From the NCBI GenBank assembly GCA_035610365.1, contig CM069432.1, forward strand, positions 231,778,532 to 231,842,531: DNA of 64,000 nucleotides, read 5' to 3'. The DNA comes from Aquatica leii. Its lineage: Eukaryota > Arthropoda > Insecta > Coleoptera > Lampyridae. The notes under the pieces are model-generated. The model was not told where the DNA came from. It was given only the letters and a program-made list of their open reading frames with translations, and ran no database searches. Shown piece by piece: positions 1 to 9,859 of the stretch. The number at the start of each line of letters is the position of its first letter. The first letter of the stretch is position 1. Made by a program: the position numbers and the translations under genes.

Positions 1-640
1 CAATCATTTTTATAATATAAACAAGGGTCTACCTTACTTCTAGTAAAGTTAATACTCAATACATATTGATTAAAGCAATTATTTCAGTCTTTAGGTAAAG
101 ACTTTAAGCCATATAATGATTTCTTTAGCATACATATCGATTTTTCAGGTACATTTCTTAACTCCTTTGGCGATTTCATATACACTGGTGTCTCAATTGA
201 ACTATTGAAGAATGCTGATTTTACGTCCATTTGATATATTTGGAAATTTCTTTCTACAGCTAAAACAAAAAGCACTCGGAGTGTTGTCATCTGTGCCACA
301 GGTGCGTAATTGTTTTCTTCGGTATTGCCTTACATGAAACCCCTTGCTACAAGTCTTGCCTTCTTCAGCTCCTGGTTGTCTTTGTCTCTTGTAAATACCC
401 ACTTCAAATCTATCAATTTTTCATTTGGTGGTAGAAGTACTAACTGCCACGTTTCATTTTTACGATGATTTTCTAACTCTTCTTCAATAGCTTCCTCCCA
501 TCCGTATCCAGTTTGAATAGCTTCTTTGTATGTTGTTGGAAGTTCCTCTAGTAAGTTTTCAGAAGTTGCTGCCATTTGATGCATTTCATAATCTTGAAAT
601 CTAATAGGTTGTTGCTTCTTTCTTATACTTTGACAAACTC
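1..640 (-). pseudogene. copia reverse transcriptase (N-terminal part)
   Basis: Two frames cover the start of an RVT_2 type reverse transcriptase. The upstream piece (330-584) has the typical lead-in with WEEAIEEELENHRKNETWQL, then LKWVFTRDKDN and KARLVARGF. The downstream piece (84-299) has YQMDVKSAFFNSSIETPVYM, which contains the first catalytic aspartate region (conserved DVKSAFLNG in the family), and ends at LKKSLYGLKSLPKD. The two are separated by a frameshift and a short gap near 300-330. The YVDD region would lie outside the window. This enzyme would copy the element RNA into cDNA inside virus-like particles; here it is broken. Confidence 0.88.
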
Positions 641-673
641 TTCTACTTCTGAATTAATTTCTCTCACTATCTT

Positions 674-1680
674 TTATAGGATATTTATAGGAACTTCTAT
701 TTTTACATCTGGTGTTTCATTAAATTTAACTGATTTTGCCGTTATAATCTTTTTATGCACTGTATCGAAGAGACGATAGCCATTCATTGAATAACCCACC
801 ATGGTTAGTGTTTTACTTCTATCTGACAATTTTCCACATCTATCTTCTTTTGGTACATGTGCATATGATATCAATCCAAAAACTCTCATTGAATCAATAT
901 TAATTTTCTCGTCATGCCATATTTCAGCAGGAATTCTATTTTCTAAAACTGTTGTTGGGAGACGGTTGATAATGTATGATGCAGTTCTAACTGCCTCTCC
1001 CCACATCTCTTTCGTCAGACCTGATTGTATAATCAAACATCTTGCCATATTCATAAAGATTCTATTGTACCGTTCACATACACAATTTTGCTCTGGATTA
1101 CGTGGTACATTATATTCTATCAGTATCCCCTTTTCATTACAAAAATTCTTGAATTTTGTTGATATATATTATCCTCCTCCATAACATCTAAATCTTGATA
1201 TTCTTCTTTTAACTTGGCCAAAACCATTGCTTTATATTCCAGAAATTTTAAAAAAACTTCAGATTTTTCTTTTAAAAGATATACACAGGTAAATCTTGAA
1301 TATTGTTCTATAAAAGTTACATAATAAGTATCCATCATATGTTGCTGGTGTGATAGGTCCTGTTACATCTCAACTAACAACTTCCAATAACCTCTTAGGT
1401 TTTTTATCTTCCGATATTTTTGTAAATGTTCCACGTGTCATTTTTCCTTTCATACACACATCACAAACAGTTTTAATCGAATAACAACTCTAATGTCCCA
1501 TCCTTTTATGCATTAGTTCATTATTCACAACTATATTAACATTTTCTTGTACAGTTCTTAAATACACTGTAACAACAAAAAGATTCTGGTACTTCTCACC
1601 TTCTAAAAATGTTTTTCCGTTTTTCTTTAATTTAACAGATCCATCACTAAAAATGACTTTAAATCCTTCACTTTCAACTT
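674..1680 (-). pseudogene. copia GAG-pre-integrase and integrase
   Basis: The translation at about 1440-1680 has the zinc-binding lead-in of copia integrase (NELMHKRMGH, then CDVCMKGKMTRGTF). RLLEVVS with DVTGPITP follows at about 1350-1400, the region of the first catalytic aspartate. The core continues with YYVTFIEQYSRFTCVYLLKE at 1275-1335 and ends with MNMARCLIIQSGLTKEMWGE, INRLPT and VFG at 674-1054, the C-terminal part of the rve domain. At least three frame changes and an in-frame stop after LLEVVS disable it. The frame between about 1060 and 1230 is scrambled, and the middle of the catalytic core is poorly preserved there. Confidence 0.87.
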
Positions 1681-2045
1681 ACTGAACAGACAATAAATTG
1701 TATTTCAATTCATCATAAGCTAATACGTTTTTAATTTTAAGATAATTAACATAAAGAGTTCCACTTTTAGTTGCACAAATTTTATGATCTTTGTCAGCCA
1801 CATTTAATTCTACATTTACTTTTTTAATGTCTTCAAGAAGTAAACTAATTTCACTACCTACTAGGTGGTTTGTTGCCCCACTATCAACAATACATGTTAT
1901 TTGATCAGATCGTGTCAGTAAAATGCTTTCCATTTCTGGAACAAAATTGTTCTGCATTTCCTTTACATCTTCATATGTTGTAAAAGCTATTTTATCATCA
2001 TTAACAACAAAAATCGTATATTTTCTGTTATATAAACTAAACTTA
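1679..2045 (-). pseudogene. copia aspartic protease region
   Basis: The minus-strand translation contains CIVDSGATNHLVG, the D-S-G-A active-site motif of copia proteases, followed by NVADKDHKICATKSGTLYV and a C-terminal ...YNLLSVQ, which is the usual boundary with the GAG-pre-integrase domain. The frame stays open upstream to about 2045 (FVVNDDKIAFTTYEDVKEMQ) and then dissolves, without the CCHC knuckle expected just upstream. A 92-residue open stretch begins at an internal methionine; the true polyprotein start is missing. Its role would be to cut the Gag-Pol polyprotein during particle maturation. Confidence 0.85.
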
Positions 2046-2522
2046 ATCGATAACTTATTTACCTACATTTCAGCAGTTCTCAAACTTTAAAAATAGAATT
2101 GGTCTTCAACATGTTATATTTAATTCATTAAGGTTAAGTTGTAAATTACATTTTTATAAGAACATTATATGTATTTAGTGGGGGTGTTGAGTTATTAAAT
2201 TTTCTCCACTAGCTACCCGAGACAGAAGCAGTAGGGACGTGTTACAAAGTGAATCTCACTTGTTTAATTGTGCAGTATATTGGCCAAAACGAGAATCTTT
2301 GCAAAAATTTACAGATATCGCAAATCTTGCAATTAGGTATTGGAAGGTGTTGAAAACAAACGCAATATTACCTACGTAATATAATGAACAAGATTTATTA
2401 CAATTTTCAAAAATTATAAAGCATACATGAATAATAAAAAATGAAAAAACACAAATAACTAGTATTCTAGGTACATATTAATCGAGAATAGAATCGTATG
2501 ATAATTCACCAATTGTTTGTAT
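2046..2522. other. No recognisable feature
   Basis: AT-rich sequence between the copia remnant and a small open frame. No LTR, intact open frame or clear repeat structure seen. Confidence 0.5.
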
Positions 2523-2879
2523 TTAGCATTTGTCCATAACATGCCTAAGAATTGTTTCCCATTTCTTCATTGCTCGAAGCTGATAAATCAGTAACACCAA
2601 TAACTTACAGAGAATTGTTTGTGATAACAAATGATGAGCAATTTGTTTGGCTTCTATCTGTCCAAGAAGAACGGAAATTGTGCTCGGCATTGAATTAGTA
2701 TTAAAAACTCTAAATACAAACACTCTCAGCTGTTGTTTCCCATTTATAGCTTTAGTAGTATGTAATAGTTTAGTGTAAAATGATTGCAAACTGGAAGGTA
2801 CATCTTTTATAGAAATTTTTTTAGAAAAGCACAAAAATCTTTTCAAATCGTTAACAAAATACTCAATAAACTCTGTCAT
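2523..2879 (-). CDS. Hypothetical 118-residue open frame
   Basis: An uninterrupted ATG-initiated minus-strand frame of 118 residues, longer than most chance frames in this AT-rich sequence. The product is rich in Leu, Lys and Phe with a helical look (SLQSFYTKLLHTTKAINGKQ in the middle) and has no signal peptide, transmembrane segment or Cys/His cluster. I do not recognise a family. It could be an exon or a fragment of a helical-repeat protein, or simply chance. No splice context was established and the nearest annotated neighbour, the copia remnant, is unrelated. Confidence 0.25.
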   Translation of the reverse strand: MTEFIEYFVNDLKRFLCFSKKISIKDVPSSLQSFYTKLLHTTKAINGKQQLRVFVFRVFNTNSMPSTISVLLGQIEAKQIAHHLLSQTILCKLLVLLIYQLRAMKKWETILRHVMDKC

Positions 2880-3453
2880 AAGTTTTTTCTAATTAGTTAA
2901 GTTCACGAACCTTCTCAGTACCAAATCTGCGAATTGGTTTTTCCTTTTTTTAATCAATTGGTTGGAAGCGGCGTTATGCTTCTTTCTACCCTTAAAATGT
3001 TACGACGTTTTGTTACTGGGCGGCACTGCGTGTTTGAAATAAAATAAAAATTTACCGATTCTACAATTTTTTCTCCTATTAATATTTAACAAATGCGCTA
3101 CTGACTATAAAGAAGCATTAAAGGGATTACCTTTACTTTAACATGAATCTTTTCTCTAGTCTTAACAGATTTATAACGCTAATAATCTTTACAATTGCTT
3201 GACTGTTGGTACAATTTCAACATTCAAAATTTACTCAAATGTGATTTTACATACTTTCGTCCTATGTTGATAATTTTACAGTGAAACCTTTTATGACTTA
3301 CACTAGTAATTACTGATAGACACATTTATACATTCCGTTTGTTACACCACAAAAATTGTAAATTTAAATTTTAATTAAGGACTGATTCTTGTGATGTAAA
3401 TTCATATGGAGTTTTTAAGTATTTTAATTGTATTTTAAATGTTGAGACAAGTA
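2880..3453. other. No recognisable gene
   Basis: AT-rich. No coding signal on either strand. It may contain the body of the Penelope-like sequence that ends with the hammerhead motif at 3454-3535, but no reverse transcriptase is visible. Confidence 0.4.
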
Positions 3454-3535
3454 CAACCGATAATTTAGTGATTTGACCTGATGAAGTGGTCACATCAAAG
3501 ACCACGAAACGTCGCCGTAATTACAACTACGGTTG
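3454..3535 (+). ncRNA. Candidate hammerhead ribozyme, Penelope-like-element type
   Basis: The conserved core CTGATGA is at 3478-3484. It is followed by A and a perfect 6-bp stem II, GTGGTC (3486-3491) with GACCAC (3500-3505), closing an 8-nt loop, and then GAAA at 3506-3509. The next bases give A-C-G-T (3509-3512) and C at 3513. ACGT is self-complementary, the arrangement expected of the minimal stem III used by dimeric type I hammerheads, and C3513 would be the cleavage-site nucleotide. Stem I is long and imperfect: CAACCG (3454-3459) pairs with CGGTTG (3530-3535), with a second helix GTGATT/AATTAC inside. Hammerheads of this form are known from Penelope-like retroelements. Self-cleavage is inferred, not shown. 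Confidence 0.72.
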
Positions 3536-4834
3536 ATTAATTAAATAAAAAATCCACACCTAATCGAAGGCTCTAAGAAGAGAAAAAAAAAGCAACCGAA
3601 TAGTTTTTATTATAAAACTTATTTATTAAATTATTACCTCGTTTATGAAATTTGAACTTAAATTAACGGTTTAGTAGAACATGTGTGTGTTTCGATCGAG
3701 TTGCGTTTGGTGACCACCGTGACTTTTTCTTGCGGCTAATGGTAGCTTTGTCGGTGTAATATTACATCTGGAGTTGTTTTTCTTGTAAATCATGCCTGCA
3801 TCGAAACCGCCACAATGTTTGTATTCAAATGATTTGCTTAATAACTTAAGATAACCAATAACCTATTACCCTAAAATGATGCAAAATCGAGTAAAGTTGC
3901 ACATAAACATTTTAATAGAGGACAACATTTACTATAAAAAGTCTGCGGAAGGGTACAATTACTTTCAATAGTTTAGAAGATACAAGTGTGCAAAGTTGCA
4001 CAAAAATATCTCGCATTACATTAAAATTCTGTAACTCTTAAACTATTATATATGATTATATACTTCCGCGGACTTTTTTGTAGTAACTTTTGTGCTCAAT
4101 AAATTGTTTTTGTGCAATTTTCATCTATATTGTACAGTTTTTGCCGCGTACAAAGCGGAAGCTCGCGCGGATCTAATTTTACAATTACTGTAATTATTTT
4201 TTAGCACTGCTGAGTAAAATTATAAACACTACATCCGAAAAAAACAAAAAATGAAGGGAAATTAGGCACCACCGCAAGTTCCAGCTTGATTTCATCTGAG
4301 CGTTTCAACGTTTCGTTACATGAACCTTTGAATCAAGCATCCTATAAGTGTTTTCAATATTAAAAAACGTTTCAGCATGTTTCAAGGTAGCAGTTATTAT
4401 TGATTGCTTCGAAGTTTTACCCAAAACTCTTTCCAACATTGTAAATGCTTTTTGTTGTTGGTCAAACTACAAACACTGTTAAACTACTAAATTTCTTAGC
4501 GTTGAAAGAACAAGTGACACAATTTTAACAGAAAAGTGTAGTTTTTTCAATTTAATTTTACCTGGTGATATCGTATAACCAAGTGATTTGGAAAACACGC
4601 AAAACATTGAAACTGTACGAATTCATGTAGAACAAATAATAAGTTTTGCTTAAAAAATTTCAATGAAACAATGCCTATAAGCATGTTATCAAAGCAAACA
4701 AATGGTTTTAGTGCATAGGATAAAATCGTGGTGTTATGCAATGCATTAATAAATATGTGTAATACTAAAAGAATGAAAGCTTACCACTAAGTTAATAATA
4801 AAAATAAGGACATCTAAGAAAATGCTTAAATGAC
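3536..4834. other. No recognisable gene
   Basis: AT-rich, with short chance frames only. A slightly GC-richer patch around 3690-3820 carries no recognisable protein. Nothing further supported. Confidence 0.4.
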
Positions 4835-5345
4835 ACAGAAAATCTTTACTGCAATTTTGACAAAACCAAGTTACCGGAGTGTTACAAATAGTAATACGTT
4901 CAAAATAAAATTGCATCTCGCAATTGTCGTTATCACATCTTAACAGTAAACGTCGGTCATTCGATATTTGACACATACACCACAATTGTAATTTATCCAT
5001 TCTTCCTGTATCTGTAAATACTTTGATAAAAGTTCAAGCTTTATGACATAATTATAAAAATCTAATGTTTTTGCTGAATTTTCCACACAAAAGTTGAGGT
5101 AATATAATTAACTTTTTTGGACCATATAATAAAATCACAATACTGTTGCTCAGTCACAAACATTTGACATTCAATTTCATAATAATAACAGTGGGTACGG
5201 TCCAAACACAAATAACTATTAGGTAATACTTATCAAGCACGTATGTTTTTAAGCAAATTTTTCTAAACTTGATTTGTGCGCTAATAATAAAAACATAATT
5301 TTGGATACTTGGCTGCACACCTTGGGCAAACCAGTCATGCATAAA
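4835..5345 (-). pseudogene. YqaJ-type nuclease with C-terminal PHD-like finger, broken
   Basis: On the minus strand about 5060-5210 translates as RTHCYYYEIECQMFVTEQQ, then YCDFIIWSKK. This matches the conserved HxYYxQxQGQM(F/L)vTxrxxCDFxVWt block of YqaJ-type alkaline-exonuclease domains in insect multicopy proteins. Weaker upstream matches at 5210-5345 are broken by stops. After an interruption, 4835-4985 encodes a Cys cluster (LWCMCQ, LLRCDNDNCEMQFYFE, TWFCQNC) laid out like a PHD finger (CxC, CxxxxC, CxxC). The usual His before the fifth ligand is replaced (FYFER), so zinc binding would be impaired. A YqaJ domain followed by a PHD-like finger is known in insect multicopy families. The upstream half of the gene was not found. 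Confidence 0.6.
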
Positions 5346-6749
5346 CAATGGCATTCGAAATGTTACCGTCCTTGAGAATAATTGTTCAAACCTCTAGTAA
5401 CTTTTCCTTTTTCCGTTGAGTATTGAACCTGTCGCAAAGATAAAAAATGTTAAATCTTACTTAAAACCTATATGGCATATTAAAAATACAGTTCAATTAG
5501 GTTGTAATGAGCAAGTCGAGTCTAGACTATTTTAGTCACAAATCTTTATATGTAGGATCGTGTCAAGTAATGTTTTACATGCCGTAAAATGTTATTTAGA
5601 TACCACTGGGAAATTTTAGGATTACAACTAAGTTTTAAAGTCAACTTTATACATTAAAAATGATTTCTTACCTTGTCTATAACAACACATGCCTCATTAT
5701 TAATCTCTTTGCAAAAATTTGTTGAGCAGAACCCAATTTGTAACTTTTGTAGGCTTGCAAGCTTTTACAAATCTTCAGTGTAAAAATCATGGCTTAATAT
5801 TCAGTAATTGACAAGGTCCATTATTATAATGTTGTGCAACTGATAAGCATTAAGCCTGCATTCTTCAGGAAAAATTGCGTAGGGATCAATATTATTAATA
5901 ATTTTGATTTTTTGATCATATTGAGAATTTGTCACAACTAATGGCTAAATAGTAAGCGCTTCGAAAAATTTAAATACAAAAGAACAAAAAAACACAAGCA
6001 AAATCAAATTTATAGCACAAGAAATTACAAAATTACACGTAAACACACAAACAATTTGTGTGCCATTCAGAGAAAATGGCGAACCGTTCAAAATCACATG
6101 TTCTGGAATGGTCAATAGTGTTCAAATTAATAAACCACCTAACCAATCTGCACGAAAACAAAGTATTTAGGAATGGCTAAAAAAATATAGTGGCGAAATG
6201 TAATTATAATAAAACATATAATGTCGATGAAGTATTAAAACAACATGGCCATACTGTGTTACGTTTGCCTCAATATTACTGCAAATAATAAATTTGTACC
6301 CATATAGAGTTTGACAAAGCAAAAAGTTGCAATAAACGATGTATTTCAACGTAAAATAGACCTTTCACGTTCGGAATTTTTTTCAGTGTGTCTTTTTTTT
6401 GTGGCTTGTTCAAGGTAATGCAAACATAGGTGAATCGGCCGCAACAGACCTCAGTTCTTCCGAAGCAGTGAGTGTATGTAAATGCATTCAAGATCGAAAT
6501 GTCTCTCCAACGAGTAGAAGAAATAATGCAGGTTTCATAAAAAATTAAATCAAGAGATTATTGCAATAAAGTGTAAAAGAAAGAAGCAAACGAAACACTA
6601 CAGAAAATATTGATCCAAATAACTCTAGATTGTGAAATAAAAGATGTAAAAAGAAGTAAAAAATTAATTTATAGCAAAATGCTTTTAAAAAAAGAATATA
6701 AAAAGATCAGAACGTCTAAGGCATCTGGTTCTTCTGATGATATATAAAA
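5346..6749. other. No recognisable gene
   Basis: AT-rich with chance frames on the minus strand (60-71 residues). A possible splice donor (ACAAG/GTAAG, minus strand) lies near 5673, after a short open stretch that may be an upstream exon of the YqaJ-type gene, but I could not match it to anything. Confidence 0.3.
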
Positions 6750-7370
6750 ACCTAATTTATGGTGAGTAAAATTTCATGGTAGAGCCATTTTATAGTATGA
6801 ATTTACTATGTATGAATAATAGTATGCAAATGGCTGTAAAGATGGAAACGTTGAAAACTGATTTTATACCCGCGTAATTCAATTTATAAGCCGCGAGCTA
6901 AAACCACAACGTATAAACATTTTAAGTTAAACAATGTCACTGCAAATGTGAAAATGCCACATAGGAAACCACTGAACGGCCCTTTTGCTTTTTTGGGGGC
7001 GCGTATAAAATCAGCTTTCAACGTTTTCATCTTTATAGTCATTTACATACTATTATTCATACATAACAAATTTATACTACAAGATGGCTCTCTTATCAAA
7101 TTTCACTCATGTTACTTACATCATTTATTAATATAAAAAGTTATACATCGGTCAATTTATTTGTGTATTATTTCTTCCACTGCTGAAAAAACTCCGAAAC
7201 CGCAAAACTCAGGTGGCATTTTCACATTCACATTCATATTTTTTACCTTACAATGTTTATACGTAGTGGTTTTAGCCTGCGGATTACTCAAAATTTATTT
7301 GAATTATGCGGGTATAAAATCAGGTTCTATAGCAATTTACATACTAATTTATGATATAGTAAGCTCTTAA
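6750..7370. repeat. Foldback element with two nested inverted arms
   Basis: Sequence at 6750-6875 returns inverted at about 6998-7125; for example ATGTATGAATAATAGTATG on the left and CATACTATTATTCATACAT on the right. Sequence at about 6790-6960 returns inverted at 7205-7365; for example AAAATGCCAC at 6951 against GTGGCATTTT, and CCACAACGTATAAACAT against TTTATACGTAGTGG. The motif TATAAAATCAG recurs in the arms. The arms are diverged. No transposase frame is present, so this looks like a non-autonomous foldback or MITE-type insertion. Exact ends and a target duplication were not resolved. Confidence 0.7.
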
Positions 7371-7549
7371 TATTTAAAAAAATTATGATATTTCAAAGAG
7401 AGTTGTAGAACATAGAATGCAATTTTTTTAAATGCTCTGAGCCAGTTAAACCACAATAAATACATAATGGTTTTACTTTCTTATTATACACAGAACGCTT
7501 ATTTAATTTTTAAAATTATACTAAAGTAGTTAGTAATAAATTATCAAAC

Positions 7550-7675
7550 ATGAAATCGGAGGACAAATATGACTATATTGGCAAAACGGTTGCTAAAAAA
7601 TTGAAACATCTAGAAGACGTAAAGATGCGATTATTTGCAGAAAAAATTATTTATGATGCACTTTTTGAAACATAA
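7550..7675 (+). CDS. 41-residue open frame resembling a MADF/BESS protein tail
   Basis: ATG at 7550 opens a 41-residue frame with a lysine-rich amphipathic helix: GKTVAKKLKHLEDVKMRLFA then EKIIYDALFE. The spacing resembles the BESS-like C-terminal helices of MADF/BESS DNA-binding proteins, which occur both in host regulators and in PIF/Harbinger-type transposons. No MADF domain is found upstream, so this would be an isolated last exon or fragment. The match is short and made by eye, and chance similarity is possible. Confidence 0.3.
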   Translation: MKSEDKYDYIGKTVAKKLKHLEDVKMRLFAEKIIYDALFET

Positions 7676-8089
7676 TTGGTAGCAAAGAATCAAAAATATA
7701 CATGACACTAACATCCGTATTTATAGACGATCGCCGGCGAGTCGCTAGCTGAAATTAGCCTTTTACCGAACTTCTATCAAAAATATAACTGTCATGATAA
7801 CTTCTTGAGTATCCGACAGCAATGTCAAAAAGATGCAATCTACGACTAGCAATTACCTGTACATTAATTACAAAAAAATGTGTTTGGAATATTTCTGTAT
7901 AAGGTCCCCCCTAATAAAAAGGTGGTTGCACTCAAAACAACCCGTAACATTAGGAAAATTTTAAATACTATAAAATTGTTGTTGGGTTTATTGTAAAATT
8001 TACCCATTTTCTGGAAATTTAATGTAATTTCTACTATATGTTGCAATTTTCCTAGTAATTCTTGTGATTAAATTTTAATTAAATCTTTG
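7676..8089. other. No recognisable gene
   Basis: AT-rich spacer. The minus-strand frame at 7864-8046 shows no recognisable motif. The third catalytic region of the transposase to the right would be expected here and is absent. Confidence 0.4.
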
Positions 8090-8740
8090 CAAAATGGAGT
8101 GCCGCACCATTATATTGGTAACATATCGTATTGGGCAGATTCTTCATTTGGGTAAAGTACAGCAAGTGCAGCGGCTAATTCGCTTATTAAAAATTTAAAG
8201 TATTTCTTACTTGTCAACGCGCCCCTAACGAAAAATGGGCCTAAGATACGGTTACTTACAATGTCCGCCTAAAAGTAAACTTTTTGTGGAAATGACTATG
8301 AGTTTCCATTTTCCAGTGTTAATTTCCAGGAAACCAATATCTACAGTTTTGCCGAGTTACTGTGCCGTCGAGATAAAAAGTAGCCTTGTCGGAAAATACT
8401 AAATTTCGTAAGAATTCTTTGTCATCATTCAGGCGTTGAAACATGCTTTTACAAAAATTTAAGCTGCGGTTCAGATCATCTTCGCTTAGTTCTTGGACCA
8501 AAACCACTTTATCCAAGTTTTCCAACTTCAAATATTTTAAGACAGAACTTTCAACTAATTCGTTGTCTGCTGCCACTTGCCGGGTTAATAAATGGGGAGT
8601 TTGAAACTCAAATAGAACGTTTAATTTAGTATCTTTCTGTACGACATCTCTCACATTGCCCAACTCTAAATATTTTTGCTCGATCTTACTAACGGTGAAC
8701 TGCGTAATTGGTTCTTTGTTAAGATATTTGTTTGTAACGT
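8090..8740 (-). pseudogene. Tc1/mariner-superfamily transposase (DUF4817-type), broken
   Basis: The minus strand starts with a helix-turn-helix region (TVSKIEQKYLELGNVRDVV, then the QTPHLLTRQVA region). The first catalytic block is FLRNLVFSDKATFYLDGTV with RQNCRYWFPGN; the usual SDEA reads SDKA, so a key acidic neighbour is changed. Further on, SLYPNE and then YNGAALHF stand where QQDGAPPHF is expected, so the second catalytic Asp is replaced by Asn. The third block (SPDLTPLDF) is missing. The family is the insect Tc1/mariner-like group often mislabelled as Tc3 transposase. A related but distinct copy lies at 30790-31363. Frameshifts near 8320 and 8670. Confidence 0.8.
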
Positions 8741-9754
8741 ACCGATTGGGAAGGTGAAAAAAAAAAGAATTATAATTGTAGATGTTTTGCTTACCGTTTG
8801 GCTAGCTTCGCCGCAGATGGTCGTGGATTGGGTGTACAAAAGTACTCTTCCGATAACCCAATGCCCTTTGCACCATTTTTTCTTGCGGATGAGTAAATCA
8901 CAGAACGTCTAGGCTAGAGAAAATGAAATCCTAAACCCGCAATCGCCAAAGTACATCCCGAAATAAAGCATTGGTTCTCAACAAGAAAATGACAGTTTTG
9001 TTTTTTACATTCTAATTTTTTTTTGTTTACTTGCGACAACCGACCCTATAAGAAAGAGAAAAGGCAGAAATTGTATCGTCGTTGTTCGCAAAATCTTTAC
9101 TGCTCCTGTGGCTAGGCCACTGGTAAGGTTATACTTATGACATAAATAACAAAAAAAATTACAAAACAAGTCTAAAGTAGACTCTGAAACCAAATATTTT
9201 TAACACACCGCCGCAATTCACTAACTGTAGCAATAATTAGATACGTTTGCGTAATTGATTGATTATAATCCGCCCGTGGCATTGACGTCAAGTTCGCGAG
9301 ATGTACCCCCATAACATCACATCAACTTCAACGCGTACTTCCAATTTCTTTACATTTATTAGAGTATTTAAATTAAAGCAAGCTAAATTGTAATTTGGAA
9401 TTTATGCAAGTTAAGTAATAATAATAAATAATAATCTAATATACGGTGCAAAAGATAAAAATTTAATGAGCGGATATGCTAAAGAACGTCGTTTAATAAT
9501 TAATTCGTTTAGTTAAACATTTCAACCATCGACCGTTAAATTGTTATAGCGAGGCGTGATTCAAAAGACTTTCAGCAGCCCCGACCGAGTTTGGGTCGAT
9601 ATAGCGTTTGTTCCCCGGTTTGTTCACCGTTGAAATAATGTGCACGTAAATACTTTTTTAGAAACTCTGCTATCACTCGACCAACTCTAACTACGTGCGG
9701 AAATATACCCTCAAAATTGAGTTACCAAAGCATGTCGTAGCCAGCTTAATTCTA
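8741..9754. other. No recognisable gene
   Basis: Nothing convincing. 8741-8910 may hold the degraded N-terminus of the adjacent transposase (PNPRPSAAKLAKR on the minus strand) but the match is weak. Confidence 0.35.
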
Positions 9755-9859
9755 CGAATACGCCATAGGACTTAATTAATACGGTATGCCAGAAGAGTTA
9801 ATTAACAGAGTATGCCATAAGAGTTAATTCACCGAGTATACCATAAGAACTAAAATAAC
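9755..9859. repeat. 26-bp tandem repeat, four diverged units
   Basis: Units begin at 9755, 9782, 9808 and 9834. The third reads GAGTATGCCATAAGAGTTAA plus TTCACC; the others differ by a few bases, with the shared core TATGCCA(T/G)AAGAGTTAATT. A simple minisatellite with no coding or regulatory assignment. Confidence 0.8.

Larger units (their letters stand above)
1..2045 (-). mobile_element. Degenerate Ty1/copia retrotransposon, partial
   Basis: Minus-strand remnants of a copia pol polyprotein run in the expected order from high to low coordinates: protease, GAG-pre-integrase, integrase, then the first part of reverse transcriptase, which continues past the left edge of the window. Frames change repeatedly and stops interrupt the integrase, so no full-length product is possible. 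No gag zinc knuckle and no LTR is visible on the right side, so the copy looks 5'-truncated near 2045. The protease-integrase-RT order is diagnostic of copia; gypsy elements place integrase after RNase H. Confidence 0.9.
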
